Assembly (NCBI GenBank): GCA_946055445.1
Contig: CAMGGF010000051.1
Coordinates: forward strand, 1-7,775
Length of the DNA: 7,775 nucleotides
Source of the DNA: an uncultured Ruminococcus sp.
Lineage (GTDB): Bacteria > Bacillota > Clostridia > Oscillospirales > Acutalibacteraceae
Reading direction: 5' to 3'
The translations under genes were made by a program, and so were the position numbers. Of the stretch, positions 1-6,794 are shown one piece after another. Numbering within the stretch: position 1 is the first letter of the stretch; each line of letters opens with the position of its first letter. The notes below the pieces were generated by a model. That model searched no databases, had not been told where the DNA came from, and saw only the letters and a list, made by a program, of their open reading frames with translations.

Positions 1-55
1 GTAAGGGCAAATCCGCCACGAGAAACCGTGGTTCGGATTATTACCGTTACCCTAC
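1..55 (-). terminator. Hairpin after transporter 1, possible terminator
   Basis: AATCCG (10-15) plus CCACG (16-20) can pair with CGTGG (27-31) plus CGGATT (34-39), giving an 11-bp stem with a 2-nt bulge and a 6-nt loop. GTAAGGG (1-7) can additionally pair with CCCTAC (50-55) with one bulged base. The inner hairpin begins about 22 bases after the stop codon of the minus-strand transporter gene, where a terminator is expected. No good U-tract follows (only TTTG), and the window ends here, so it may instead be a 3' stabilising structure or the edge of a palindromic repeat. Confidence 0.45.
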
Positions 56-61
56 AGGGAA

Positions 62-2557
62 TTATTTGCGGTTTTTCTTGGCGGCTTTTTCCGCTTTGAT
101 TTTCTCCTTCATTGCTGTTTGCTCTGCAGCAAGCGCCTTGGCTTTTTCGTCTTCTACACGGATAGACTCTTCATAACGCGCTTTCGCCTCGTCATACATA
201 TCTTTAATTTCATCATAGTGCTGATAGTTTTCCGCCTGTGCGACAAGGGTCTTTGCGTCAAGATACGGCTTAGCAAGACGGCTGTATTCGGAATTTTCAT
301 CTGTTGCCTTCTTGATGTCCGCATCGTTTTTGGCTTTTTCTTTTTTCAGCACGGCAATCTTCGCCTTGCATTCCGCAATAACCTTCTCTTGCTCGTTGGC
401 TTTCGCGCTGTCGCCCGCCGCCTTAAATTCTTTACGAGCCTGTTTGGCGGCGGTGATTTCCGCTTCTAACGCGGTGCGAGCGGCAAGATTCTCGTCCTCG
501 CGTGCAAAGAGCACTTCAAACACGGTAACATCAAATTCTTCAACCGCATTGTTGTGCTTTTCTTCGATTGTCTTTTTGCTGTAAATTCTGTTTTTGGCAG
601 AGGTGATTGCCGCAGAACGTTCTTCCTTTTCCACCTTTGTGGTCTTCGGCATTGCGCGTGCGGCGACGAGTACCTCGTGCAGATGTTCCAAAGAATCCGC
701 AGTAAGCCCCACAAGACCTGCCGATTTCAGTTTTTGGGCTTCTTCCAATTTAAACTGCCACGCGGGTGTTTGGAACTTGTTCAGTTCCTCCATAACGATT
801 TTAGAAATTTCCACATCCTCATTATGGATAACGGCTACCTTGTATGCATGTTTAGCCGCCTTTTTCTCCGCTTTGGTCTTGGCGTGTTTTTTCGCCACCT
901 TGAGCGCCTTCAAATCTTGAAGGGGCGCATTATACATTTTTTTCGAGTACTCAATCATATCAATCGTGGAAACGATATCTTTATCATTGAGAACGCCGTT
1001 ACCGAAATCCTCAAACATGGCACGAAGTTGAAGAACTTTCACGATTGCGCGCTGGCGAACCTCAGTCATATCGTAGAAGAAATAAGGTATAAAGTTGAGA
1101 ACAGCACCGACAACAGAAAGAATAACAACAACAACAAAAACATCCTTGAAGATTTCAGGGATATAAAGTACATTATAAACAGACTCAACAGCTTCGTCAA
1201 GGCTTTCAATTCTGCCCTGAGAATACTGGATAATTTCGGCGGCTCTGGCATGAACAACTTTGTCATTGATTCCGAGAGATTCATAAACAGCGGGAACAAT
1301 ACCGCTTGTGGCAGCGGTAATAATAGTACCTATAAGACCTACCGCCGCAAACATACCGTCAATACGCTCGCCGGTAATATATTGCTGATAGTCTCTGATG
1401 TCTGCATTTACTGCGGGCCCCAAGATAACGCCGAACGATGTCATAAGATAGTTGAAGAAAAGTACGATTGCAATGTAAACAATCATTTCCTTGGGTTGTG
1501 CTTGAACAATGGGATAAAGTAGCATAAGAAATGCGGCGTTAACAATATTGGTAACGATAAGCACATTTTTCTTACCCCATTTGCGTATTGCAAACGGAGC
1601 AGCAATCATACCCCAAAGATTGGCATTGGCAACCACCATGGTAATCAGCGTATAAAGCCCCGCGCTGACACCGCCGTCTTCCGGATTGTTATGATAGTTA
1701 TATGCCCAACCGAGCATATTACCGTATGTACCCTCGAGGAAACCGACCCAACCGGCAAGCGAAATTACCCAAAACAGTTTGTTTTTGGCAACTGCGCGGA
1801 TGGCATCTAAAAACTTGATGTGCACAACATGTGTGCGTGCCTGCACGATTTTCTCCTGTGTATTGGCAAAAATGTAAACAGAACAAATAACGCCGATGAT
1901 GGCAAAAGGCGGATACAAAATTCTGTATAATTTCATATCATACAGGTCATTGTTCGTCGCCGCCTGTGCAACAAGCGGAAGAACTGCCGTTGCAATAGAG
2001 GGCGCCAACGAATAAACAACAGACTTAATGCCCAAAACATCGGAACGCTCCGTTGTGTCGGGAGAAAGAACCATAATCAGGTTCTCATACGAATCATAAA
2101 AGAACATATAAAAGAACTGGAAGCCGATATTAAACGCAAGCACAATGGCGCCTTTTACGAGTTGGCTTTCAATTCTCTCATAGGGCGTCCAAACCATACC
2201 GATAACCAACAGGCAGGTCGGCAAGGCCATAGAGAGCATATACGGGCGATACTTTCCCTTTTTACTGCGGGAATTGTCAATAATCGCCGCGCGTATAGCC
2301 GTTGCAGGGAAGGATACTACGAGAGAAATGATATACAATATGTACATTAAATTTGGCGCAATACCAATCGCATTACCGATAATGACATTTGTGGTACTCA
2401 AGGTTAACTGCTGTACGCAGTAAATCATAAAGTACATACCGATACCGCCGAATGAGTATGCAAAAATCTCTTTAAACGGCATATACCGCCCCGGCATAGG
2501 CCGTTTCCAATAAACTTTTGCATCTGACAGCGTAGATTTTATTTTGTCAAGATTCAA
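62..2557 (-). CDS. GPH/MelB-like MFS transporter with long C-terminal helical tail (transporter 1)
   Basis: An 831-aa cytoplasmic-membrane transporter related to the glycoside-pentoside-hexuronide:cation symporter family. About twelve hydrophobic segments are visible between residues ~35 and ~495. Family marks are DNSRSKKGKYRP (~94-105) after helix 2, SPDTTERSD (~165-173) after helix 4, and the NADIRDYQQY...TGERIDGMF block (~384-403) before helix 11. After PYFFYDMTEVRQR (~491-503) come about 330 residues rich in Ala, Lys and Glu, predicted helical and probably cytoplasmic; ordinary GPH proteins end near 450-500 aa. The loop between helices 11 and 12 is also ~25-30 residues longer than in the paralogue at 3848-6250. 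The start is TTG at 2557, because GGAGGG lies 7 bases upstream; an in-frame TTG at 2572 would overlap that site. The MelB cation/sugar residues look absent, so substrate and coupling ion are unknown. Transport role is by homology; tail function is not known. Confidence 0.88.
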   Translation of the reverse strand: MNLDKIKSTLSDAKVYWKRPMPGRYMPFKEIFAYSFGGIGMYFMIYCVQQLTLSTTNVIIGNAIGIAPNLMYILYIISLVVSFPATAIRAAIIDNSRSKKGKYRPYMLSMALPTCLLVIGMVWTPYERIESQLVKGAIVLAFNIGFQFFYMFFYDSYENLIMVLSPDTTERSDVLGIKSVVYSLAPSIATAVLPLVAQAATNNDLYDMKLYRILYPPFAIIGVICSVYIFANTQEKIVQARTHVVHIKFLDAIRAVAKNKLFWVISLAGWVGFLEGTYGNMLGWAYNYHNNPEDGGVSAGLYTLITMVVANANLWGMIAAPFAIRKWGKKNVLIVTNIVNAAFLMLLYPIVQAQPKEMIVYIAIVLFFNYLMTSFGVILGPAVNADIRDYQQYITGERIDGMFAAVGLIGTIITAATSGIVPAVYESLGINDKVVHARAAEIIQYSQGRIESLDEAVESVYNVLYIPEIFKDVFVVVVILSVVGAVLNFIPYFFYDMTEVRQRAIVKVLQLRAMFEDFGNGVLNDKDIVSTIDMIEYSKKMYNAPLQDLKALKVAKKHAKTKAEKKAAKHAYKVAVIHNEDVEISKIVMEELNKFQTPAWQFKLEEAQKLKSAGLVGLTADSLEHLHEVLVAARAMPKTTKVEKEERSAAITSAKNRIYSKKTIEEKHNNAVEEFDVTVFEVLFAREDENLAARTALEAEITAAKQARKEFKAAGDSAKANEQEKVIAECKAKIAVLKKEKAKNDADIKKATDENSEYSRLAKPYLDAKTLVAQAENYQHYDEIKDMYDEAKARYEESIRVEDEKAKALAAEQTAMKEKIKAEKAAKKNRK

Positions 2558-2564
2558 AATGAAG

Positions 2565-2570
2565 CCCTCC
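2565..2570 (-). promoter_or_regulatory. Shine-Dalgarno site fixing the TTG start of transporter 1
   Basis: GGAGGG on the minus strand, 7 bases before TTG at 2557. The paralogue has a matching leader (AGGGGGCTT then ATG), so the two leaders look related by descent. This supports starting at 2557 rather than at the upstream in-frame TTG (2572). Confidence 0.75.
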
Positions 2571-2605
2571 AACCTTTTTTAATTTTGCTTGTACAGACAT
2601 AGTTT

Positions 2606-2634
2606 ATTTTAGCATTTCACAAACGGATATTCAA
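2606..2634 (-). promoter_or_regulatory. Sigma-A-like promoter of transporter 1
   Basis: On the minus strand, TTGAAT (2629-2634) and TAAAAT (2606-2611) are separated by exactly 17 bases, with a T-rich stretch just upstream of the -35. Transcription would begin near 2599, giving a leader of about 40 bases. The hexamers and spacing are identical to those ahead of transporter 2. With the terminator at 2734-2779 upstream, this argues that transporter 1 is its own transcription unit. Confidence 0.7.
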
Positions 2635-2645
2635 CTAAAAAATAG

Positions 2646-2656
2646 ACCGAAACGGT
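2646..2656. promoter_or_regulatory. Candidate operator palindrome upstream of transporter 1
   Basis: ACCG-AAA-CGGT is a perfect 11-base interrupted palindrome lying 11 bases upstream of the -35 box. Its position suits an activator or an auxiliary operator. No regulator gene is in the window and no copy was seen before transporter 2, so this is only a candidate. Confidence 0.25.
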
Positions 2657-2678
2657 TGCCGCAGTTTATTTTTGTAAG

Positions 2679-2721
2679 TTTGTGCAAATAACCGCCTCTG
2701 TATGTAGTCATCTTGCACAAA
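2679..2721. repeat. 9-bp inverted repeat in the intergenic region
   Basis: TTTGTGCAA (2679-2687) and its exact complement TTGCACAAA (2713-2721) flank 25 bases. The arms sit between the LRR-operon terminator and the transporter 1 promoter, outside any gene. Spaced arms like these can be paired regulator half-sites or a DNA/RNA stem. I see no direct link to a known regulator. Confidence 0.35.
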
Positions 2722-2733
2722 AACAGCCGTTAC

Positions 2734-2779
2734 AAAAACAAAAATCCGAGTTTTCCCGCATAGGAAAGACTCGGATTTT
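2734..2779 (-). terminator. Strong intrinsic terminator of the transporter 2-LRR operon
   Basis: AAAATCCGAGT (2741-2751) pairs perfectly with ACTCGGATTTT (2769-2779). The stem continues inwards through TTTCC/GGAAA with one bulged base. Read on the minus strand the stem is followed by a TTTTTGTTTTT-type tract (2744-2734). It begins 26 bases after the stop codon of the LRR gene and separates that operon from transporter 1. Confidence 0.88.
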
Positions 2780-2805
2780 GCGTATATGACAAACAGGATT
2801 AAGAT

Positions 2806-3855
2806 TTACACATTCTCACAGGGAATCCCGTTTTCCGCCGCATAGTTTTCTGCCGTACTGCCGACAGGCGCGATGACGGTCACGGCTGCGTCCCCTGTGA
2901 AAATATCCTTTTCCATTGTGGCAGGCGAACCCATTTTGCAGGTTTCAAGCGAAGTGCAGTTATAGAAAATGTAAGGTTCCATCGTCTGCACGCTGTCGGG
3001 CACGGTGACGCTCTTTAATGCGGCGCACTCCTCAAATGCGCCTTTCTGCAAGGTTTCCACACCTTCGCCGAGGGTCAGTTTTTCAACGGAAATACACTGG
3101 TAGAACGCGCTGGTTTCCACCGTTTTACAAGTGCCGGGAATCGAAATTTCTTTGGCGGCGCGGCATTTGAGGAACACGTGGTCGCCAATCGTTTCTAACC
3201 CTTCGCCCAAAAGGATTTTATCGGCGGAAAAGCATTTTGCAAACGCCCAGTTTTCAATGGTTTTCACCCCTGCGGGCAAAACGATTTCCGTCAGTTTATC
3301 GGCATAATAAAACGCTTTTTCACGAATGATTTCGGGCGCGCCGTTCCAAACAATCGTTTTGAGTGCGCCTTTTCCCTCGCTGTTGGTGTTATCCCCGACA
3401 CTTTCAAAGGCACTCACGCCGATGTTGCGAATGTTTTTGCCGAAGGTCACTTTTTCGAGTTTATCGCAATACATTGCGGCAAAATTGCCGACAACTTCCA
3501 GCGTATCGGGCAAAACGAGTTCGGTCATTTGCGCTTTGTAAAGGGCTTTGTTTTCAAGTGCCACAACCGTATGCCCGTCGAGCGTTTCGGGAATTTCCAG
3601 AGCACCGTCTTTGCCGCTCCACGCGGTAACGGCGGCAGTGCCGTCCGAAAACAGCAAATACGTAAATGCACCGCTGACAAGCCCCTCTTGCGACACGGTT
3701 TTGCCGAGCACGGAAGCGACCGTTTCGGTTGCGGGGTCATAGGTGTCCGTATCAATGGACAGGGCATTGAGAACGGTGTCCGTCGAGCAACCGCAGAACA
3801 GCACGGAAAGCCCTAAAATAAGCACAAGCAATACAGCCGTTATCTTTTTAGCCAT
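2806..3855 (-). CDS. BspA-type leucine-rich-repeat surface lipoprotein
   Basis: A 349-aa protein with a lipoprotein-type signal peptide: MAKK, a hydrophobic run to residue 20, then F-C-G-C with Cys23 as the probable lipidated residue. The lipobox is atypical because Phe sits at -3. Roughly residues 85-320 form LRR_5 (BspA/TpLRR) units of about 22-24 residues, seen as LP-x(2)-V-x-TI-x(3)-AF-x(2)-C patterns, for example around 188-210, 211-233, 234-256, 257-279 and 280-302. The end (GSTAENYAAENGIP, ~332-345) is the usual C-terminal cap of this family. Such proteins are displayed outside the cell and bind proteins or glycans; the ligand here is unknown. The start is ATG at 3855, with AAGGGGG 8 bases upstream; a TTG 30 bases earlier would add a polar stretch before the signal peptide. 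The start overlaps the end of transporter 2 by 8 bases (ATGGCTAA), which implies translational coupling. Confidence 0.88.
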   Translation of the reverse strand: MAKKITAVLLVLILGLSVLFCGCSTDTVLNALSIDTDTYDPATETVASVLGKTVSQEGLVSGAFTYLLFSDGTAAVTAWSGKDGALEIPETLDGHTVVALENKALYKAQMTELVLPDTLEVVGNFAAMYCDKLEKVTFGKNIRNIGVSAFESVGDNTNSEGKGALKTIVWNGAPEIIREKAFYYADKLTEIVLPAGVKTIENWAFAKCFSADKILLGEGLETIGDHVFLKCRAAKEISIPGTCKTVETSAFYQCISVEKLTLGEGVETLQKGAFEECAALKSVTVPDSVQTMEPYIFYNCTSLETCKMGSPATMEKDIFTGDAAVTVIAPVGSTAENYAAENGIPCENV

Positions 3856-6250
3856 TGCTGTCGCCCCCTTTCCCCTTCTTCGCAAGCCGTTCTTGCTTAC
3901 GGCGTTCCATATCGGCCTTGCGCTGTTCCTCTAAACGGTCTGCCTCGGCCTTTTTCAGTGCAAAAGCCTCATCTGCACGGACTTTCGCCGCCATATATTT
4001 TTCGCGAATTTCGTCAAGATGTTTGAAGTTTTCGCATTCTTTAATCATGCGGTCGGCGTCAAGCAAAATCTTTACGGAACGCACATACTGCGACTTTGCA
4101 TTGACATAAGCCTTGATTGCCTTCTTCTTGGCGATACGCTGAGAAAGTGTCTCTTCGGGCATTGCCTCTGCCGCCGCAAGTTCTGCATCATCGGGCGCCT
4201 TAACTTCTTTATGCTTAAAGAATTTATCCATATTTTTGCGGCAGGTCAGCATCAAGCGCGCATACGCCATAGCGTCACTGCGGTACACACGCTCGTCGTG
4301 TGTGGATTTGGGCATTGCCTTTGCCTCTTTGAGCAAGGATTTGTCCGCACTGCGAATCGCCTCCACGCCCGCCGCTTTGAGTGCAACATAGCGCGCATAC
4401 TGCTTTTGAATGCGCACGGTAGAATATTTATTCATTTCGTCAATTACGAAATCGCAGACGGAAATATCCTCGTTCAGGCGTTTGTACGCACGCACCTCGG
4501 CACGCGCCGCCTTTTTCGCCGCTTTTTTCGCCGCCTGTTCCTCGGGCGTAGAAGCGGGCATCTGCTTTGCGCGGGCTTTGGTATCGCGGATTTTTTGTTT
4601 CCGTTCCGCCTCGCACTGCTTATAGGCTTTTTTCAGCCGCGCAATTTCCGCTTTCTTGAACGCGCGTTCTTCTTCGGTGGTTGCGGGCAGGCGTTTTGCT
4701 TTTTGTACATCGTCTTTGGTGGTCATATGCACACGGTCTGCGTACAGGCGGTTTGCCTCGTCGATTAAGTCAATCGCTTCGACCAAATCCTCGTCTTTTA
4801 ACGCGCCGTTGCCGTAGTCCTCAAACATCGCGCGGATTTTCAGCACCTTCACGATGCCGCGCTGTTTGACCTCGGTCAAATCGTAGAAGAAATACGGCAC
4901 CATATTCATAAATGCGCCGATCACCGCCGCAATAATCAGCACCTCGAACATATCTTCACGGAACGAGGCAACTTCCATAACATCGTAGTTATCCTGCAGT
5001 CCAAGGCTTTGATAAATCGCGGGCAACACCATACCGGTAAACATACCGATAAAACTGCCGATAATCCCGACCGCGCCGAACATACCGTCGATACGCTCGC
5101 CGGTGTAATACTGCTGATAGTCACGCATATCGGCGTTGATACCGGGGTTATACACAATGGCGAAGGAGTTTACAAAGCCGTTTAAGTAGTACAGAATAAT
5201 CAGCGCATACAAATTCTTATATAACGGATACAAAAGACCGATTAAGAAAATGTTGGCGAAGTTGCACCAAATCAACAAGTTGCGTTTGCCGATGGTGCGA
5301 ATGGCAAAGGGGCAGATAATCATTGCCCACAGCGCCGCATTACCGATAAGCGTCGTCGCGATACCGTACAGCGCCATACGCTCGGGATACCCGTAAATGA
5401 AGTTCCAGCCGATAATCACGCCGACTGCGCCCTCTAAGAAGCCCAGCCACCCGGCAAGCGAGGTAATCCAGAAATATTTATTCTTGGCAACCGCACGGAA
5501 GGCGTCGGAAAACTTGAAGTGCGATACATGCGTTTTGGCAACAATGATACGCTCTTTGGTACCGAACACCGCAATATAGGTGAGCGCCAAACCGGCAATC
5601 GCCACAATCGGGTGAATGATACGGTAGGTCATAATATTGTTTAACCCGCCTGTAAATTTGGAAAGCATCGGGATAAACAAACCCGTTAAGGACGGTGCCA
5701 TAGAGTAAATAATCGAGGACACCGAAACAATATCCGTTCTCTCGTGGGAGTTGGGTGAAATAACATTGACCAAATCCGTAAACGAGTTTTGGAAGAACGG
5801 GTAACAGCATTGCAACAGGTTATAAATGATAAACACCGCCGCCGCTTTTTCCACATAGGACATCGTCTCATATGGCAGCCACACGAACAGTACCGACAAA
5901 ATCACCGTCGGAACACCCATCACCGCAAGCCACGGGCGGAATTTGCCCATTTTCAGGCGCGAGTTGTCGATAATATACGACCGCGCAATGGTAATGATAA
6001 AGCCGATAAGCGTGGACGCAACTGCCATATATTGCAGGTGCATCGGTTTGATGCCGATGGTATTGCCGACCAAAAAACTGGTTGCCGCCAGCGCAATTTG
6101 CCCGGCAAATGCCATAACAAACTGCACGCCCATGCCGCCTACGCCGTAGGCAATCATTTCTTTGTAGGCAACATACTTCCCCAAAGGCGGTGTTTTCCAA
6201 TAGGTTTTGACCTTGGATAACCCGTCTTTGGCTTTTTCTACTAATTTCAT
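3848..6250 (-). CDS. GPH/MelB-like MFS transporter with C-terminal helical repeat tail (transporter 2)
   Basis: An 800-aa paralogue of the gene at 62-2557. The membrane core spans ~30-455 with about 12 hydrophobic segments. It has DNSRLKMGKFRP (95-106), SPNSHERTD (165-173), NADMRDYQQYYTGERIDGMF (372-391) and PYFFYDLTEVKQR (452-464). The tail (~455-800) is highly charged and Ala/Lys/Glu-rich, and carries four copies of an A-[KE]-x-[ML]-P-x-[STE]-T-x(2)-[EQS]-[RQ] motif with Pro at 522, 565, 647 and 698. A closing block, ENFKHLDEIREKY (740-752), matches ENYQHYDEIKDMY in transporter 1, so the tails are homologous, not just similar in composition. The start is ATG at 6250, with AGGGGG 6 bases upstream; an in-frame extension by 31 codons would cross the promoter. 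It is the first gene of an operon with the LRR lipoprotein. Solute transport is by homology only; the MelB-type cation-site residues appear to be missing. Confidence 0.88.
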   Translation of the reverse strand: MKLVEKAKDGLSKVKTYWKTPPLGKYVAYKEMIAYGVGGMGVQFVMAFAGQIALAATSFLVGNTIGIKPMHLQYMAVASTLIGFIITIARSYIIDNSRLKMGKFRPWLAVMGVPTVILSVLFVWLPYETMSYVEKAAAVFIIYNLLQCCYPFFQNSFTDLVNVISPNSHERTDIVSVSSIIYSMAPSLTGLFIPMLSKFTGGLNNIMTYRIIHPIVAIAGLALTYIAVFGTKERIIVAKTHVSHFKFSDAFRAVAKNKYFWITSLAGWLGFLEGAVGVIIGWNFIYGYPERMALYGIATTLIGNAALWAMIICPFAIRTIGKRNLLIWCNFANIFLIGLLYPLYKNLYALIILYYLNGFVNSFAIVYNPGINADMRDYQQYYTGERIDGMFGAVGIIGSFIGMFTGMVLPAIYQSLGLQDNYDVMEVASFREDMFEVLIIAAVIGAFMNMVPYFFYDLTEVKQRGIVKVLKIRAMFEDYGNGALKDEDLVEAIDLIDEANRLYADRVHMTTKDDVQKAKRLPATTEEERAFKKAEIARLKKAYKQCEAERKQKIRDTKARAKQMPASTPEEQAAKKAAKKAARAEVRAYKRLNEDISVCDFVIDEMNKYSTVRIQKQYARYVALKAAGVEAIRSADKSLLKEAKAMPKSTHDERVYRSDAMAYARLMLTCRKNMDKFFKHKEVKAPDDAELAAAEAMPEETLSQRIAKKKAIKAYVNAKSQYVRSVKILLDADRMIKECENFKHLDEIREKYMAAKVRADEAFALKKAEADRLEEQRKADMERRKQERLAKKGKGGDSNG
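3864..3870 (-). promoter_or_regulatory. Shine-Dalgarno site of the LRR gene inside transporter 2
   Basis: AAGGGGG on the minus strand lies within the last codons of transporter 2, 8 bases before ATG at 3855. It decides between that start and an upstream in-frame TTG at 3885, and suits coupled re-initiation at the ATGGCTAA overlap. Confidence 0.7.
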
Positions 6251-6256
6251 AAAAAG

Positions 6257-6262
6257 CCCCCT
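6257..6262 (-). promoter_or_regulatory. Shine-Dalgarno site of transporter 2
   Basis: AGGGGG on the minus strand, 6 bases before ATG at 6250. It excludes the longer in-frame reading that begins at 6343, because that reading would start upstream of the promoter. Confidence 0.75.
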
Positions 6263-6284
6263 GTGGTTTTTATACAACATTTTG

Positions 6285-6313
6285 ATTTTAACATAAGCAA
6301 AAGGCAAATTCAA
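6285..6313 (-). promoter_or_regulatory. Sigma-A-like promoter of the transporter 2-LRR operon
   Basis: TTGAAT (6308-6313), a 17-base spacer and TAAAAT (6285-6290) on the minus strand, with a T-rich run just upstream. The start of transcription would be near 6278, giving a leader of under 30 bases. A 7-bp inverted repeat, TGTGGTT (6262-6268) and AACCACA (6312-6318), brackets the promoter: one arm overlaps the -35 and the other the start of the ribosome site. It could be an operator, but it is short. Confidence 0.7.
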
Positions 6314-6321
6314 CCACAAAA

Positions 6322-6630
6322 ATGCAATCACAGGAAAAAACAAACTTTATAAGAAGAACCCGCAATAAGCATGAAACAGATCCCGCAGTTTGCGGTGCGA
6401 TACAGGAAAGTTATCACAAATACTTCAACCTAAACGCAAATCGGACGCTTTCAAACTTAGACCCTGCGCAATTTGTACCCGGATTGGATATTGAAATGAT
6501 GTATCGGGATATGTATCTTGCCTGCGAAGGGTATTTGTGGGAAATGGCACAAAGGGGCAATATGGATAAAGTACATCACGCCTTTCGGCTATGCGGACGG
6601 CTCGGAAATCGTCAGTACAGCAAGCCTTGA
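6322..6630 (+). CDS. Doubtful ORF of unknown function, possibly a gene remnant
   Basis: A 102-codon plus-strand reading whose first ~80 residues look protein-like, with a polar stretch and then an amphipathic region including LDIEMMYRDMYLACEGY. I do not recognise it. No Shine-Dalgarno site precedes the ATG at 6322, which sits only 9 bases from the divergent -35 box of transporter 2. From about 6563 its frame conflicts with the better-supported permease tail in the next frame, so its last ~20 codons are probably not real. It is most likely the leftover of a gene joined to another remnant by deletion, or not a gene at all. Confidence 0.22.
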   Translation: MQSQEKTNFIRRTRNKHETDPAVCGAIQESYHKYFNLNANRTLSNLDPAQFVPGLDIEMMYRDMYLACEGYLWEMAQRGNMDKVHHAFRLCGRLGNRQYSKP

Positions 6631-6745
6631 CGCCGTACTTATACTGATAGGTACGGCGTATGCCGTAATCGCCGTCATTTTAGCATTTCGGAATATACGA
6701 AAAAGGATATCGCATAAAAAGCGGACTGCAAATGAAAAAGAGTAA
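6563..6745 (+). pseudogene. C-terminal remnant of an ABC-2-type transporter permease
   Basis: About 60 codons in frame to TAA at 6743-6745 read IKYITPFGYADGSEIV, then a hydrophobic helix (LDAVLILIGTAYAVIAVILAF) and a basic tail. This pattern (a [IL]-x-[YF]-[IL]-[TS]-PF-x-Y-x-[DS] loop, last transmembrane helix, positively charged end) is how ABC-2 permeases of Clostridia typically finish. The rest of the permease, normally 200 or more residues, is missing: the frame is closed by a stop at 6497-6499 and the intervening codons do not look like permease. No ribosome site or partner ATPase is present. Family call is from memory of the pattern, not a search. Confidence 0.5.
6630..6659. repeat. 9-bp perfect inverted repeat inside the permease remnant
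   Basis: ACGCCGTAC (6630-6638) and GTACGGCGT (6651-6659) flank a 12-base loop. It begins on the last base of the stop codon that ends the 6322-6630 reading. No T-tract follows, so it is not a convincing terminator; it may be an accident of the coding sequence. Confidence 0.35.
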
Positions 6746-6765
6746 CCAAACGGAGCAGAGCAGGG

Positions 6766-6794
6766 GTAAAAGTAAGCAAAAGTAAACCTTTTAC
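6766..6794. repeat. Weak inverted and direct repeats in the convergent gap
   Basis: GTAAAAG (6766-6772) and CTTTTAC (6788-6794) form a 7-bp inverted repeat with a 15-base loop. The element AAAAGTAA occurs twice in it (6768-6775 and 6778-6785). It lies between the permease remnant and the 158-aa gene, which converge here, so it could serve as a weak terminator, but the stem is AT-rich and lacks a U-tract. Confidence 0.25.

Noticed and set aside
554..1522. A 322-codon plus-strand open frame opposite transporter 1
   Set aside because: It is antisense to a clearly homologous gene, has a low-complexity Asn/Lys run, no ribosome site and no recognisable domain; it reflects the codon use of the real gene.
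3856..3885. A TTG start 10 codons upstream for the LRR lipoprotein
   Set aside because: It would put MRRRGKGATA before a complete signal peptide, while ATG at 3855 has a well-spaced AAGGGGG site.
4019..4768. A 249-codon plus-strand open frame opposite the tail of transporter 2
   Set aside because: Its Phe/Arg/Leu/Cys-rich content is what antisense reading of Ala/Lys/Glu-rich codons gives; no start signal or family features.
6251..6343. An N-terminal extension of transporter 2 by 31 codons
   Set aside because: It would begin upstream of the promoter, whereas ATG at 6250 has a good ribosome site and aligns with the start of the paralogue.
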